Positions 1 to 7,870 of a stretch of DNA of 64,000 nt are shown piece after piece. The stretch comes from Clostridium kluyveri DSM 555 (GTDB lineage: Bacteria > Bacillota > Clostridia > Clostridiales > Clostridiaceae), in NCBI RefSeq assembly GCF_000016505.1, contig NC_009706.1, forward strand, positions 2,852,001-2,916,000, written 5' to 3'. The notes under the pieces were generated by a model. It ran no database searches. It saw only the letters and a program-made list of their open reading frames with translations, and was not told the origin of the DNA. The translations under genes were made by a program, and so were the position numbers. Each line of letters opens with the position of its first letter. The first letter of the stretch is position 1.

Positions 1-355
1 TAACTTTTTCTTTAATCTTATCTTTAGAAAATTTTCTGATTTTCAAAGGATACGCAATATTTTGAAAAATATTCATATGAGGAAACAATGCATAATTTTG
101 AAAAAGCATACCTATATTTCTTTCATAGGGTCTCTTTTTTTCAATATTTTCTTTATTTAAAAGAATTTCACCTGAATTTATTTTTTCGAATCCGGCAATT
201 AATTTTAATAATGAAGTTTTTCCAGAGCCACTTGGTCCCAATATAGTTAGAAACTCTCCTTTCTCCACTCCAAAACTAACTTCATCTACAGCTTTGAAAC
301 TTTTATAGTATTTTACTACATTATTCATTAATAAGTTAGCCCCAATGGTACTCAT
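1..355 (-). CDS. ABC transporter ATP-binding protein, N-terminal part (cut by window edge)
   Basis: The first 118 codons of an ABC ATPase are visible and the gene runs off the left edge. I translated it from the ATG at 355-353, preceded by an AAAGGAG ribosome binding site. It shows a Walker A motif (GPSGSGKTS) near residue 40 and the Q-loop context MLFQNYALFPHMN near residue 83. The QNYALFPHM form is typical of the PotA/CysA/FbpC group, which energises import of polyamines, sulfate or iron. The substrate cannot be read from this fragment, and the signature and Walker B motifs lie outside the window. A consensus promoter lies about 160 bases upstream. Confidence 0.85.
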   Translation of the reverse strand, partial: MSTIGANLLMNNVVKYYKSFKAVDEVSFGVEKGEFLTILGPSGSGKTSLLKLIAGFEKINSGEILLNKENIEKKRPYERNIGMLFQNYALFPHMNIFQNIAYPLKIRKFSKDKIKEKV

Positions 356-517
356 TTAACATTTCTCCTTTCTAAAACCTTCAACATTTATTTGTATTTT
401 ATTAAATGTGATAAAATCATAAATTTACCAAATATAAAAGATATAATTATTGCAATAAATCAAAAATACTTATTCATAATATAATAATATATATATGCAT
501 CTTATATATTTTTATTA

Positions 518-546
518 ATTATACTGTCTTAATATTAACATGTCAA
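518..546 (-). promoter_or_regulatory. Consensus sigma-A promoter of the ABC ATPase gene
   Basis: On the minus strand TTGACA (546-541) and TATAAT (523-518) are separated by exactly 17 bases. Both hexamers match the housekeeping consensus perfectly. Transcription would start near 511 and leave an AT-rich 5' leader of about 155 bases before the ATG at 355. I see no obvious riboswitch in that leader. Confidence 0.8.
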
Positions 547-556
547 TCTTAATTCA

Positions 557-973
557 ATGTATTATTTAATAATATGCAAATACAAGCTATCGAATTTTAA
601 TACTGATATCTATAAATTGAATGTATTGTCTTTATATCATTCAATTTATAGCTTATATATTTATTTTATGATTCAAAGCTTATTGAAAAATTATCATTAT
701 ATATCAATATATTTTGTTATATTATTAATAATAATATGTATAATTTATCATATTATTATTAATATTCATATATATAAAATAAACAAATATAAACTAATGA
801 ATTTGTCCCTTGAGTACATATGCTTACTATTTTTCTTGTTTTCTTTAATCAATATTTTAATTTTCATAAGCATTTATAAAAAATACTATAAAATATTTTT
901 TATAGCATCTTATATAAAAAGGAAATATAAGTATTTTATAGAATATATTAATTGTGAGGTGTTATTAACATGA
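557..973 (+). CDS. Hypothetical small membrane protein
   Basis: An open frame of 138 codons, very rich in Ile, Tyr, Lys and Leu, with about two strongly hydrophobic stretches. I do not recognise it. Its stop overlaps the start of the following HTH gene by four bases (ATGA type), which suggests translational coupling and argues that it is real despite extreme AT content. The start is uncertain: the ATG at 557 has no clear ribosome binding site, and an internal ATG at 668 would begin just after an inverted repeat (610-651) and give a protein of 101 residues. A non-coding AT-rich stretch remains possible. Confidence 0.4.
   Translation: MYYLIICKYKLSNFNTDIYKLNVLSLYHSIYSLYIYFMIQSLLKNYHYISIYFVILLIIICIIYHIIINIHIYKINKYKLMNLSLEYICLLFFLFSLINILIFISIYKKYYKIFFIASYIKRKYKYFIEYINCEVLLT
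610..651. repeat. Perfect 14-bp inverted repeat
   Basis: CTATAAATTGAATG at 610-623 is matched by its exact reverse complement at 638-651, with a 14-base loop. It lies inside the 5' part of the hypothetical membrane gene, or just before the alternative start at 668. It could be an operator for the neighbouring HTH protein or an RNA hairpin. Confidence 0.6.
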
Positions 974-1164
974 ATAATAGGCTTAAAGAAATAAGAATGA
1001 GAGAATATATGATGAATCCAAAGGAATTTTCAAAATTAATAGAAGTTAACCTCAAAACATACTATGCTTGGGAAAACGGAACATCAATTCCTTCTATGAA
1101 GAAAGGATTAAAAATAGCTGAAAAATTGAATAAAAGACTAGATGACATATGGCACTTAAAATAG
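970..1164 (+). CDS. XRE-family helix-turn-helix regulator (64 aa)
   Basis: A compact protein that consists almost only of a Cro/CI-type helix-turn-helix domain: NRLKEIRMRE, then MNPKEFSKLIEVNLKTYYAWENG (recognition-helix region), then PSMKKGLKIAEKLN and the C-terminal DIWHLK typical of such regulators. It starts in a four-base overlap with the upstream membrane ORF and has its own GAGGTG ribosome binding site. Such pairs often act as small autoregulated modules. Target and signal are unknown. Confidence 0.8.
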   Translation: MNNRLKEIRMREYMMNPKEFSKLIEVNLKTYYAWENGTSIPSMKKGLKIAEKLNKRLDDIWHLK

Positions 1165-1177
1165 TGCCATATATTTT
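1147..1177 (+). terminator. Terminator of the HTH gene
   Basis: ATATGGCACT (1147-1156) and AGTGCCATAT (1163-1172) form a perfect 10-bp stem followed by TTTT. The stop codon of the HTH gene (1162-1164) lies inside the hairpin. Confidence 0.7.
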
Positions 1178-1237
1178 AGAGATATATTCTACAAATTAAA
1201 GAAAAGATTATATATAAACATAAAGATAACTATTTAG

Positions 1238-1264
1238 CTAGAGAGTACGCCATGATTTCTCTAG
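1238..1264. terminator. Hairpin at the 3' end of deoC
   Basis: CTAGAGA (1238-1244) pairs with TCTCTAG (1258-1264) directly beyond the deoC stop codon. There is no clear run of T residues on the minus strand, so this is only a probable terminator or 3'-end stabiliser. Confidence 0.35.
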
Positions 1265-1921
1265 TTATTTTTTATTAATAATTTTAATAGAAGAACTGGC
1301 ACCTATTCTGGAGGCTCCTGCATTTATCATTTTTATGGCATCTTCATAAGTCCTAATTCCACCTGATGCTTTTACTTTTAAATTAGGTGAAACTGCATCA
1401 TACATTAGTGCTACATCCTCTGAAGTAGCTCCTGACATGTTAAAACCCGTAGATGTTTTTACAAAATGAGCCCCTGCCTTTTTAGCTAGCTTACAAGCTA
1501 TAATTTTCTCTTCGTCATTAAGGAGACAGGTCTCAATAATAACTTTAACCAGGGCTCTTCCATTAATCTTATTAACTAGAGTTTTTATATCTTCTTCAAC
1601 ATAATCATGATTTCCTGATTTTAAATAACCTACATTTATAACCATATCAATTTCAGAGGCTCCCCTATTTACCGCCTGTACTGCTTCAAAAGTTTTTGTT
1701 TCAGATGTGGCAGCACCTAAAGGGAACCCCACAACTGTACACACTTTCACATCTGAGCCCTTTAATAACTGGTAGGCAGCATTAACATAACAAGGATTTA
1801 TACACACCGAAGCAAATCCATATTCTAAAGCTTCTTTACATAATTTAACTATCTGTTCATAGTTAGCCTCAGGTTTTAAAAGGGTATGATCTATCATTTT
1901 TGCTAGTTCTTTTTTATCCAT
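1265..1921 (-). CDS. deoC: Deoxyribose-phosphate aldolase
   Basis: Class I aldolase that splits 2-deoxy-D-ribose 5-phosphate into glyceraldehyde 3-phosphate and acetaldehyde, the last step of deoxynucleoside catabolism in the cytosol. The 218-residue length is normal for the bacterial family. Expected catalytic residues are in place: Asp92 in EIDMVINVG, the Schiff-base Lys155 in FVKTSTGF and Lys184 in VKASGGIR. The ATG at 1921 has a GGGAGA ribosome binding site. It stands alone here, without the phosphorylase and mutase genes that often accompany it. Confidence 0.95.
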   Translation of the reverse strand: MDKKELAKMIDHTLLKPEANYEQIVKLCKEALEYGFASVCINPCYVNAAYQLLKGSDVKVCTVVGFPLGAATSETKTFEAVQAVNRGASEIDMVINVGYLKSGNHDYVEEDIKTLVNKINGRALVKVIIETCLLNDEEKIIACKLAKKAGAHFVKTSTGFNMSGATSEDVALMYDAVSPNLKVKASGGIRTYEDAIKMINAGASRIGASSSIKIINKK

Positions 1922-2117
1922 TATTTTATCTCCCTCTTGCCGATGAATAATAAAAAATTATGGTTCACTTCCCTATTACCCTTTTTAACATTCTAAAATG
2001 AGTAATAGGAAATGAATTTTATAGATACAATTTTATATTACCATAGTTACATTTACTATGGAATAACCAAGTAGTAAATATCAATTTACTCATCATACTA
2101 TAATACATAAATTAAGC

Positions 2118-3201
2118 TTATTTTAGTTCCCCTATGTAATATGGATTTAATTTATTTGTATATAAGTCGGAAGCCCTTACTTGATTAGGGACCTCAAAAT
2201 TAGTTAACTTATTCTTTTCTGCTGTCTTAATCCAAAAATCAATTTGCCCTGGATTAACCCACTTTTGATCAGTATATGTTACCAGCCATATTTTTAATAT
2301 CCATCTTCAAATAATCTGCAGCAATTTTTAATGCTTCTTGATAATTTTTATTTATATACTGCTGTGCTTTAAGATCTGCCACTATGTAGGCTTTTACTAC
2401 ATCAGGATATCTTTCTATAAAATTTTCACTGAAAGCACGAACTGCAAGTCCACTAGCTGTCCCATCTCCAGCTTTTTCACCAATTTCATAGCTGGTAGCA
2501 AGAATTTTTACACCACCATCATTTTTAATTTTCATATTAAAAGGTGGATGCACAATAGCCATATCTATATTGCCCTGTTTAAGAGCCTGTTCTTGCTGCT
2601 CGTCCTTCATAACAACTATCCGAGTTTTTTTCACATATACTCCATTTTGACGTAAAAATTCTGCATTCCAAAGTTCTGCACAGCTGCCCTTACCACTCAT
2701 TGCAATTTTTTTACCAACCAGGTCTTTTGGTGATTTAATTTCTCCATCATCTCTTACAAACCAGGTCATATGAGTTTTATCAAAATCAGGACTGTCAACC
2801 ATACTTGTAAGTACAATTTTGAGATTAGCTCCTGCTTTCCTTGCTGAAGCAATTGTTGTAACATGACCTGAGTCAAATAGATCATTATCTTCTTTAATTA
2901 CCGATTGAGGTAAACTAACATTAGGCGATAGAACTCCAGTGTACTCAGGAATTATTCCTACTTCTTTAAAAAATCCCTTTTTATCAGCTATAATAGCTTC
3001 ATTAAAACTAGTTTGAGTTTGAATTTTAAGATGAAATGGTTTTGTAAGTTTACCATTGACAAATTTACCTGTATAAGTTTTGGTACTATCATAGATCTCA
3101 GATGAATTTGATTTTGTATTTCCACAGCCTGTAAACAGTGACAGAATAGCTATTATACTAAATGATACTAATAAATAAAATTTTTTTGACTTTTTCATCA
3201 T
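2118..3201 (-). pseudogene. ABC substrate-binding lipoprotein, NMT1/SsuA type, frameshifted
   Basis: Periplasmic-type binding protein of the nitrate/sulfonate/taurine (NrtA/SsuA/NMT1) family. It has an N-terminal lipoprotein signal (hydrophobic stretch ending in LFTGCG) and the family pattern DLVGKKIAMSGKGS. The open frame breaks after KNMAGNIY near 2270. The next frame continues TDQKWVNPGQIDFW and runs to a TAA at 2118-2120, so about 50 C-terminal residues are separated by a single-base shift. The preferred start is the ATG at 3201, after a GGAAGTG site; the longer frame from 3228 overlaps the permease gene. It is the last gene of the decayed operon behind the SAM riboswitch, consistent with import of an organosulfur compound. 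Two substitutions or one sequencing error could mimic the break, but the whole neighbourhood is damaged. Confidence 0.8.
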
Positions 3202-3218
3202 AATACACTTCCTTTTTA

Positions 3219-3936
3219 CTATTTCCATTTTGTAACTCTATTTTCAAAAGCTACTATGGTATAATTTACAATAATTCCTATTAACGACATTGTGATAATC
3301 GCAGCATACATTTTGGGTATTTGATACTTTACCTGAGTATCATATAATAAATAACCTAGTCCAGAACTCGCTCCCATCATTTCAGCGGCAATTAGCACTA
3401 ATATTGCTGAAGTAGCACTAAGTCTTATACCTGTAATGATTGAGGGAAATGCAGAAGGTAATATGACCTTCCTGAATATTGTAAATTGTGAAGCTCCCAT
3501 AGATCTTGCAGATTTAATTAAAATGGGATCTACATTTTTGACCCCTTCAATAGTACTTATAAGTATAGGCCATTGAACTCCCCAAAATATAATAGCTATT
3601 TTAGATGTTTCTCCAATGCCAAATACAAGTATAAACACAGGAAATAATGCTAGTGCTGAAGTTTGTCTAAAAATTTGCAGAAGAGGATCTATAAATCTCT
3701 CAAATTTTTTAAACCATCCGATAACAAGTCCTAGTGGAATAGCAACTAAAAGTGCCAGTGCAAAACCTGCCGCTGATCTTTTAAGACTTACGAATACATT
3801 TTCAAAAAGAGAACCACTAATTATTAATTGCCACAATGCTGCAAATACTTTGGAGAATGGCGGAAGAAAAACTGGATTAGCAATACCGATTATCTTTTGA
3901 CATATCTATTTCTTTTCTACTTTTGGTAGCATTCAA
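3219..3936 (-). pseudogene. ABC transporter permease, SsuC/TauC type, N-terminally damaged
   Basis: Inner-membrane permease of the sulfonate/nitrate/taurine importer class. The intact stretch carries several transmembrane segments and the EAA loop SARSMGASQFTIFRKVILPS. The natural start appears to be a TTG at 3936-3934 after GGAGAG. That frame reads NATKSRKEIDMSKDN and hits a stop. One frame over, IIGIANPVFLPPFSKVFAALW leads into the body of the protein, so part of the first membrane helix has been deleted with a frameshift. The open frame from 3836 (MWQL) is a remnant. No ATP-binding subunit lies next to it, although these importers need one; it may have been lost in the same deletions. Confidence 0.8.
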
Positions 3937-3963
3937 TTTTATCACTCTCCATTTAGATTATAT

Positions 3964-4890
3964 CTATTGAAAATCTTGCAGTATAACAGAATAAATATCT
4001 TCTATCAACCTCATTGTCCCTTCATATCCTAGATAAGAACGCCTAAGAATCATCCTGTCACTCCTGCAATACCATAAGGCTGAATAGATTTCACATAGGG
4101 AACACCATATTGCTGCTCCAATCCATTTCCCAAATATCCTCCTAAAGTGCCGCATATACTAATAGTAGCTGCAGCCTCCGACATTCTGGATATCTGCTCT
4201 ATAGTAGCAAAAGGTACTACAAATTGAGGAATAAGTCCAAATTTTGATAGTATTTCAGTTATATAATCTCTAGCACTTCCATTAAAATTTATCATATTTA
4301 CAAGTTCTTGGCGTTTCTTTCTAGGTGGTTTCACTATACGTGTCAATATGGCATGAAAGGCTGCATCAAAACCTGATGCTCATATTTTCGATCTAAATCC
4401 TTCGCAGAAAACAGGTACCACAGGAATTTTTATTTCTTTTTCCATTTCATCTGTAATACTTTTAATATCGTCTCCAATAATTGCCGAAGCACAAGAAGTA
4501 GTAACAAATATGGCCTTAGGTTTAAACCGCTTATATGCTTCTTTTATACCTTCCCTTAACTTATCTCTGCCCCCAAATACAGTAGAATCCTCTGTCATAT
4601 TAGTGTTTATCACATTTACATCTTTCTTTTCCCAACTTCTTATATTTTGTCCCCATTTGAAAGTAGTATTTTCCCCAATTACATCTGCCGAGCATCCAAT
4701 ATACGTGATAAGTACCCCTGGGCACGTCCAGAACTGCAGTTACTAGCCTGACTAAAGCACCTTTCTTCATTTTTAAGACATCCACATTGCACTTTTTTAA
4801 CAAGATCTTTAACTGTTCCACTATAACCAGTAATAGAATAAGTCTGTTTTCCCTAGTTACTGATTCTATTACCTTAATATTAATAGACAT
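3964..4890 (-). pseudogene. Nitrogenase-like component 1: alpha-subunit head fused by deletion to beta-subunit tail
   Basis: Remnant of a NifD-like gene. From the ATG at 4890 (GGAGATG site) the protein begins MSINIKVIESVTRE. It then needs one base added in the T-run 4847-4850 to continue SITGYSGTVKDLVKK and one in the C-run 4724-4727 to reach ITYIGCSADV. It has an in-frame TGA at 4380-4382 where Trp is expected. Three cysteines expected to hold the P-cluster-type centre are present (NCSSGRAQ, YIGCSAD, TTSCASAIIGDD). SICGTLGGYLGN aligns with the cofactor-ligand Cys region of NifD. After VPYVKSIQPYGIAG, near 4050, the sequence jumps to RMILRRSYLGYEG...LIEDIYSVIL. That matches the C-terminus of the beta subunit in the neighbouring operon, so the alpha tail and most of beta were deleted. 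Not functional as read. Confidence 0.85.
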
Positions 4891-4967
4891 AAAAACATCT
4901 CCTTTATAAAAATTAATTTTAAACTGTATTAAACTTTTAAATCTCCTGGTATTTTATCTTAGATAAT

Positions 4968-5026
4968 AAAAAACCAGAAACCTTAAATAAAATATAAATT
5001 TTATTTAAAGCCTCTGGTTTCCCAGT
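4968..5026 (-). promoter_or_regulatory. Leader hairpin/terminator element, copy C
   Basis: On the transcript, ACTGGGAAACCAGAGGC (5026-5010) forms a small CTGG/CCAG hairpin with a GAAA loop. Its CCAGAGG arm is also the first arm of a long terminator stem (5017-4998 with 4993-4974, wobble pairs, then TTTTTT). The two folds exclude each other, as expected of a transcription antitermination site. It lies downstream of the SAM riboswitch terminator. The same motif occurs twice in front of the paralogous operon (7528-7576 and 7614-7665). The ligand or protein that reads it is unknown. Confidence 0.6.
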
Positions 5027-5049
5027 CAACTAAAATTGAATAATGTGAA

Positions 5050-5217
5050 TAAAAAATCCCCTTTCAAAAGAAAAGGAATATGTGCTAAAATATTTTTTAA
5101 CATTAATTTCCCTCATCTTTCAGAAATATATCTGCAGAATTTAGCACTTTGCATGTAAATAAAACATACGGGTTGCTGAAACTTTATCGGGCCAGCCCCT
5201 TAGTTTCTCTTGATAAG
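5050..5217 (-). promoter_or_regulatory. SAM-I (S-box) riboswitch with terminator
   Basis: On the minus strand the aptamer runs from CTTATC at 5217 to GATGAG at about 5112. It contains the hallmark segments AAGAGAAACTAAGGGGCTGG, CCCGAT, TTTCAGCAACC, AAAGTGCTAAATTCTGCAGA and TCTGAAAGATGAG. It is followed by an intrinsic terminator (arms 5079-5070 and 5065-5056, then TTTTTT). S-adenosylmethionine binding would stop transcription of the downstream operon, so these genes were made when methionine/SAM ran short. The riboswitch looks intact although the genes it controls are broken. Confidence 0.93.
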
Positions 5218-5256
5218 AATATTGATTATATTATTTTTGTATTGTATATATAGTTT

Positions 5257-5619
5257 CTAATTACATGGTTTATTAATTTTATCTATTCTAGAATAATATT
5301 TAATTAACTTTTCTAAAGCTTCGTCTATGGACTGATTTATATCAAAAGCTTCAATTCCATTTCTATTTAAAAATACAGCAGCTTCCCTACCTATTTGACT
5401 AACTAAAACTATCCTACACCCTGAAAGATGTTTAACAATAGACAAAATTTTATCATAGTGACCCTCTTTTTCACAGCAAAAAATATCATCTACCTTTCTC
5501 AATTCCATAAATTCATAATTGCCGTCTTCCACTTTATATATATAAAATTGACTTGCTTTTCTAAAATGTTCATTTACAAATTTACCATCACTACTTGCAA
5601 CTGCAACTTTATAATTCAC
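5257..5619 (-). CDS. NifX/NifB-C-terminal-like protein (dinitrogenase cofactor-binding family)
   Basis: A 120-residue protein of the NifX/NafY/VnfX-type family, which binds or carries iron-sulfur cluster cofactor precursors for nitrogenases. Characteristic features are the start NYKVAVASSDGKFVNEHFRKASQFYIY (strand, then a DG..VN.HFG-like loop) and HLSGCRIVLVSQIGREAAVFLNRNGIEAF. The GTG at 5619 is preferred because AGGAGG lies six bases upstream; the upstream ATG at 5640 would put that site inside the coding region. It starts just after the beta-subunit pseudogene and appears intact, the only gene of the two nitrogenase-like operons that is. A regulatory role is possible but not suggested by the sequence. 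Confidence 0.75.
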   Translation of the reverse strand: MNYKVAVASSDGKFVNEHFRKASQFYIYKVEDGNYEFMELRKVDDIFCCEKEGHYDKILSIVKHLSGCRIVLVSQIGREAAVFLNRNGIEAFDINQSIDEALEKLIKYYSRIDKINKPCN

Positions 5620-5636
5620 ATATGCCCTCCTATCAA

Positions 5637-6974
5637 TCAATTAAATCTTGTAAGAACCACAGAATATATATCTTCTAAGAGTTTAAGTCCGCCTGAATAT
5701 CCTACATAGGAACTATTTATTATAAGCCTCTCAAAAACAGGCCATGAAATAGCAATATAATGTGCCTTTGTCTCTTCCGCTATTTTCTTCTCCCAGGAAC
5801 TTCCTATAATCAACGGATATCCGTAAAAATCCGTATTTTTAATTTCATTATCTATCCTATATCCATCTGTACAAAATTCTACTTCTGCTTCTATGCCATC
5901 ATTCAATTCTTCAAAATATTCTTTTACATTATTTTGATATTTTACAGGAGTGTCATCAGTTATATATTGTTTTGAAGGGAAGAGTCCAAAATCATTTACT
6001 AAAAACTTGGTAATTGCAACACAGTACTGGGCATCTGAAATTACTACAAAACGCTTTGACATAACACGAGTCTCAAGAAATACATCTGCAAAACGCTCTA
6101 TATAATAATATTCTTGTTCATGCCTTTCAATGATATCTTCTACTTTTTTTCTATCTATTTTTGCAAGCTCACCCACCGCACGTAAGAATTTACTTGTTTC
6201 AAAAGCCCCTATGAGCAATACTGGATAGTGAAAATAAGGTGTATCAAATTTATTTTCTAAAAGTTTCATATTATCAAGCCCTACCCATGGGGATACCAAA
6301 AGATTAAATTCTGCTTCTGGTATTTTATCTATATTATCAATCCCTCTTCCATATCCAAATATTGTATTGGGGGTTAATCCAAGTTCTGAAACAAGCTTTT
6401 CTAATTACCTTAAATTACCGAGCCAAAATGGATCGTGAAGAGGTATACTAGCCCATATATTTACAAATCCTTTAGTCTTTTTGTAAGAAGGTTTTAATAT
6501 TGTTCAATAATAGCTTCAATCACCTATTCATGACCCAAATAATTATTACCTTTAAATCCAGGCGTCGATGCATATATCACAGGTTTTTTTGCATTTTTAA
6601 ATGAACGTACTACTTCTTCTGCATCATCTCCAACTATCTCTGAGCTGCAGCTGGTTAAAACTACATAAAGATCTGCATCTATTACTTTAAGTGCATTTTC
6701 TATGGTTTCTTTGATTTTACCCTCTCCTCCAAAGATCACTTCTTTTTCACTTATATTAGTGCATGGAAATATATGCGATAAAAAATATCCTGAACTTCCA
6801 AAATCTCTTTCAAGCTTTTCAACACAACCAGGTCCAGAGTGTAAAATAGGAATAGCTCTGGTTATTCCATGTACAGTCCGCATAGCTGCCATAGCGCATT
6901 TATATCTTGGTTGTTCTAATATCTTTGTTATATTACCATACCTTTCTTTAAAAATGTTGAATTATTCTGCTCAT
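5637..6974 (-). pseudogene. Nitrogenase-like component 1 beta subunit (NifK-like), multiply broken
   Basis: Reconstructed from the ATG at 6974, which overlaps the alpha tail: MSRIIQHF, then one extra base in the A-run 6950-6954, then KERYGNITKILEQPRYKCAM. P-cluster-type cysteines of NifK are present in PRYKCAM, HSGPGCVEK and TSCSSEIVGDD. Damage: a TAG at 6524-6526 (probable Trp), a lost base near 6496, and a TAA at 6405-6407 (probable Glu). After that an uninterrupted frame runs from GLTPNTIFGYGRGID to the C-terminus SGGLKLLEDIYSVVL. The summed length, near 440 residues, fits a NifK-type subunit. There are too many independent lesions to blame on sequencing. Confidence 0.88.
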
Positions 6975-7481
6975 ACCACCAATCCGTATATGGCAATTTA
7001 ACTCTAGACGCAAGATTTTTTTCAAAACTTCTATTATTGATTGTATCCAGCACACTATATGCAAAGTTCAATGTTCCCCTATATCCAAAAATCATATATT
7101 CATCATTTACACACAAGGCAGGTATTCCCTGTTTTATAGCCCATACAGTAGTTCCAGGGTGCCTTGAAAAATATATATCTGGATGATATTCATTTAATAT
7201 ATTCAATATTTCATAATTTTGTTGTTCAGTTACACTTAATCTTATATTATGAGATGAATTTTTCATTAAATAATTAACAGCAGGGGGAATTATACCGCTA
7301 TCGTGCTTTCTATCATAATGCTATGCACCTGCCCATGCTATTTCAATACCAAGTTCCTGAAGCACACGGGATACCTCAAAAGTATAGCCAGGTCCCATTC
7401 CAAGTACTGCACTTAACCTGTAATAGCCCCCACCCGCTCTTCTCTCGTCTGAGAAAGCGAGGTTTTAAAATTAATTGACAT
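6928..7481 (-). pseudogene. Nitrogenase-like alpha subunit with large internal deletion and nonsense codon
   Basis: From the ATG at 7481 (GGAGATG site) it reads MSINFKTSLSQTREERVGAITG. This closely parallels the start of the paralogue at 4890 (MSINIKVIESVTRE...SITG). Near 7414 it jumps, out of frame, to LSAVLGMGPGYTFEVSRVLQELGIEIAWAGA, which belongs to the C-terminal third of such proteins; roughly 300 residues including all cluster cysteines are missing. A TAG at 7321-7323 interrupts AWAGA-HYDRKHD where Trp is expected. The rest stays open to the stop at 6928, with the beta subunit start nested inside. Confidence 0.85.
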
Positions 7482-7520
7482 ACTTTTCATCTCCTTTTAG
7501 TATTTATTGAAATGATTATA

Positions 7521-7576
7521 ATAAAAAAGAGATACTAAGTAAAATTTATAATACTTAATACCTCTGGTTTTCCAGT
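7521..7576 (-). promoter_or_regulatory. Leader hairpin/terminator element, copy B
   Basis: Transcript segment ACTGGAAAACCAGAGG (7576-7561), with CTGG/CCAG pairing. It runs into a terminator stem (7565-7551 with 7542-7528, 15 bp with G-U pairs) followed by TTTTTT. It is almost identical in layout to the element at 4968-5026 and is the second of two tandem copies before the 7481 gene. Confidence 0.6.
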
Positions 7577-7613
7577 TAGCCTTATCTTAAATAACTTTTA
7601 TTGTTACAGTAAA

Positions 7614-7665
7614 TTAAAAAGGCCAGTTTTACTTTATAATAAAACTAGCCTCTGGTATCTCTAGT
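7614..7665 (-). promoter_or_regulatory. Leader hairpin/terminator element, copy A
   Basis: Transcript segment ACTAGAGATACCAGAGGC (7665-7648) followed by a terminator (7650-7640 with 7631-7621, one wobble) and TTTTT. It shares ACCAGAGG and its position at the foot of a terminator with copies B and C. The small upstream hairpin is weaker here, with an A-C mismatch. Confidence 0.5.
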
Positions 7666-7746
7666 GAACTAACTAATATTTTGGGTATGATTTAAATTAA
7701 CCTTATACTTTTTATATTAGATTTATAATTAACCTAATAGTATAAA

Positions 7747-7775
7747 AATATAAGTTTAAGTGTATTTATTGTCAA
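7747..7775 (-). promoter_or_regulatory. Sigma-A promoter of the second nitrogenase-like operon
   Basis: TTGACA (7775-7770) and TATATT (7752-7747), spaced by 17 bases. Transcription would begin near 7740 and pass through an imperfect hairpin and both leader elements before the ATG at 7481, a leader of about 260 bases. Confidence 0.75.
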
Positions 7776-7870
7776 ATACACCATTTTTTATTACTATACT
7801 ACTTGGAAAATTTTTTGTCAATATAATAATTATATAAATTTAAATCTATGTAAAAAATTCTTAAGCTGAA

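Noticed and set aside
5428-5709. Plus-strand open frame opposite the NifX-like gene
   Set aside because: It mirrors the antisense strand of a gene with a good ribosome binding site and has no site or family pattern of its own; the same applies to other opposite-strand frames, such as 18592-19074, 25160-25618 and 41300-41914.
2269-7481. Frameshifts at homopolymers as simple sequencing errors
   Set aside because: Some breaks do lie in runs of A, T, G or C, but in-frame nonsense codons (4380, 6405, 6524, 7321) and two large deletions in the same genes show genuine decay.
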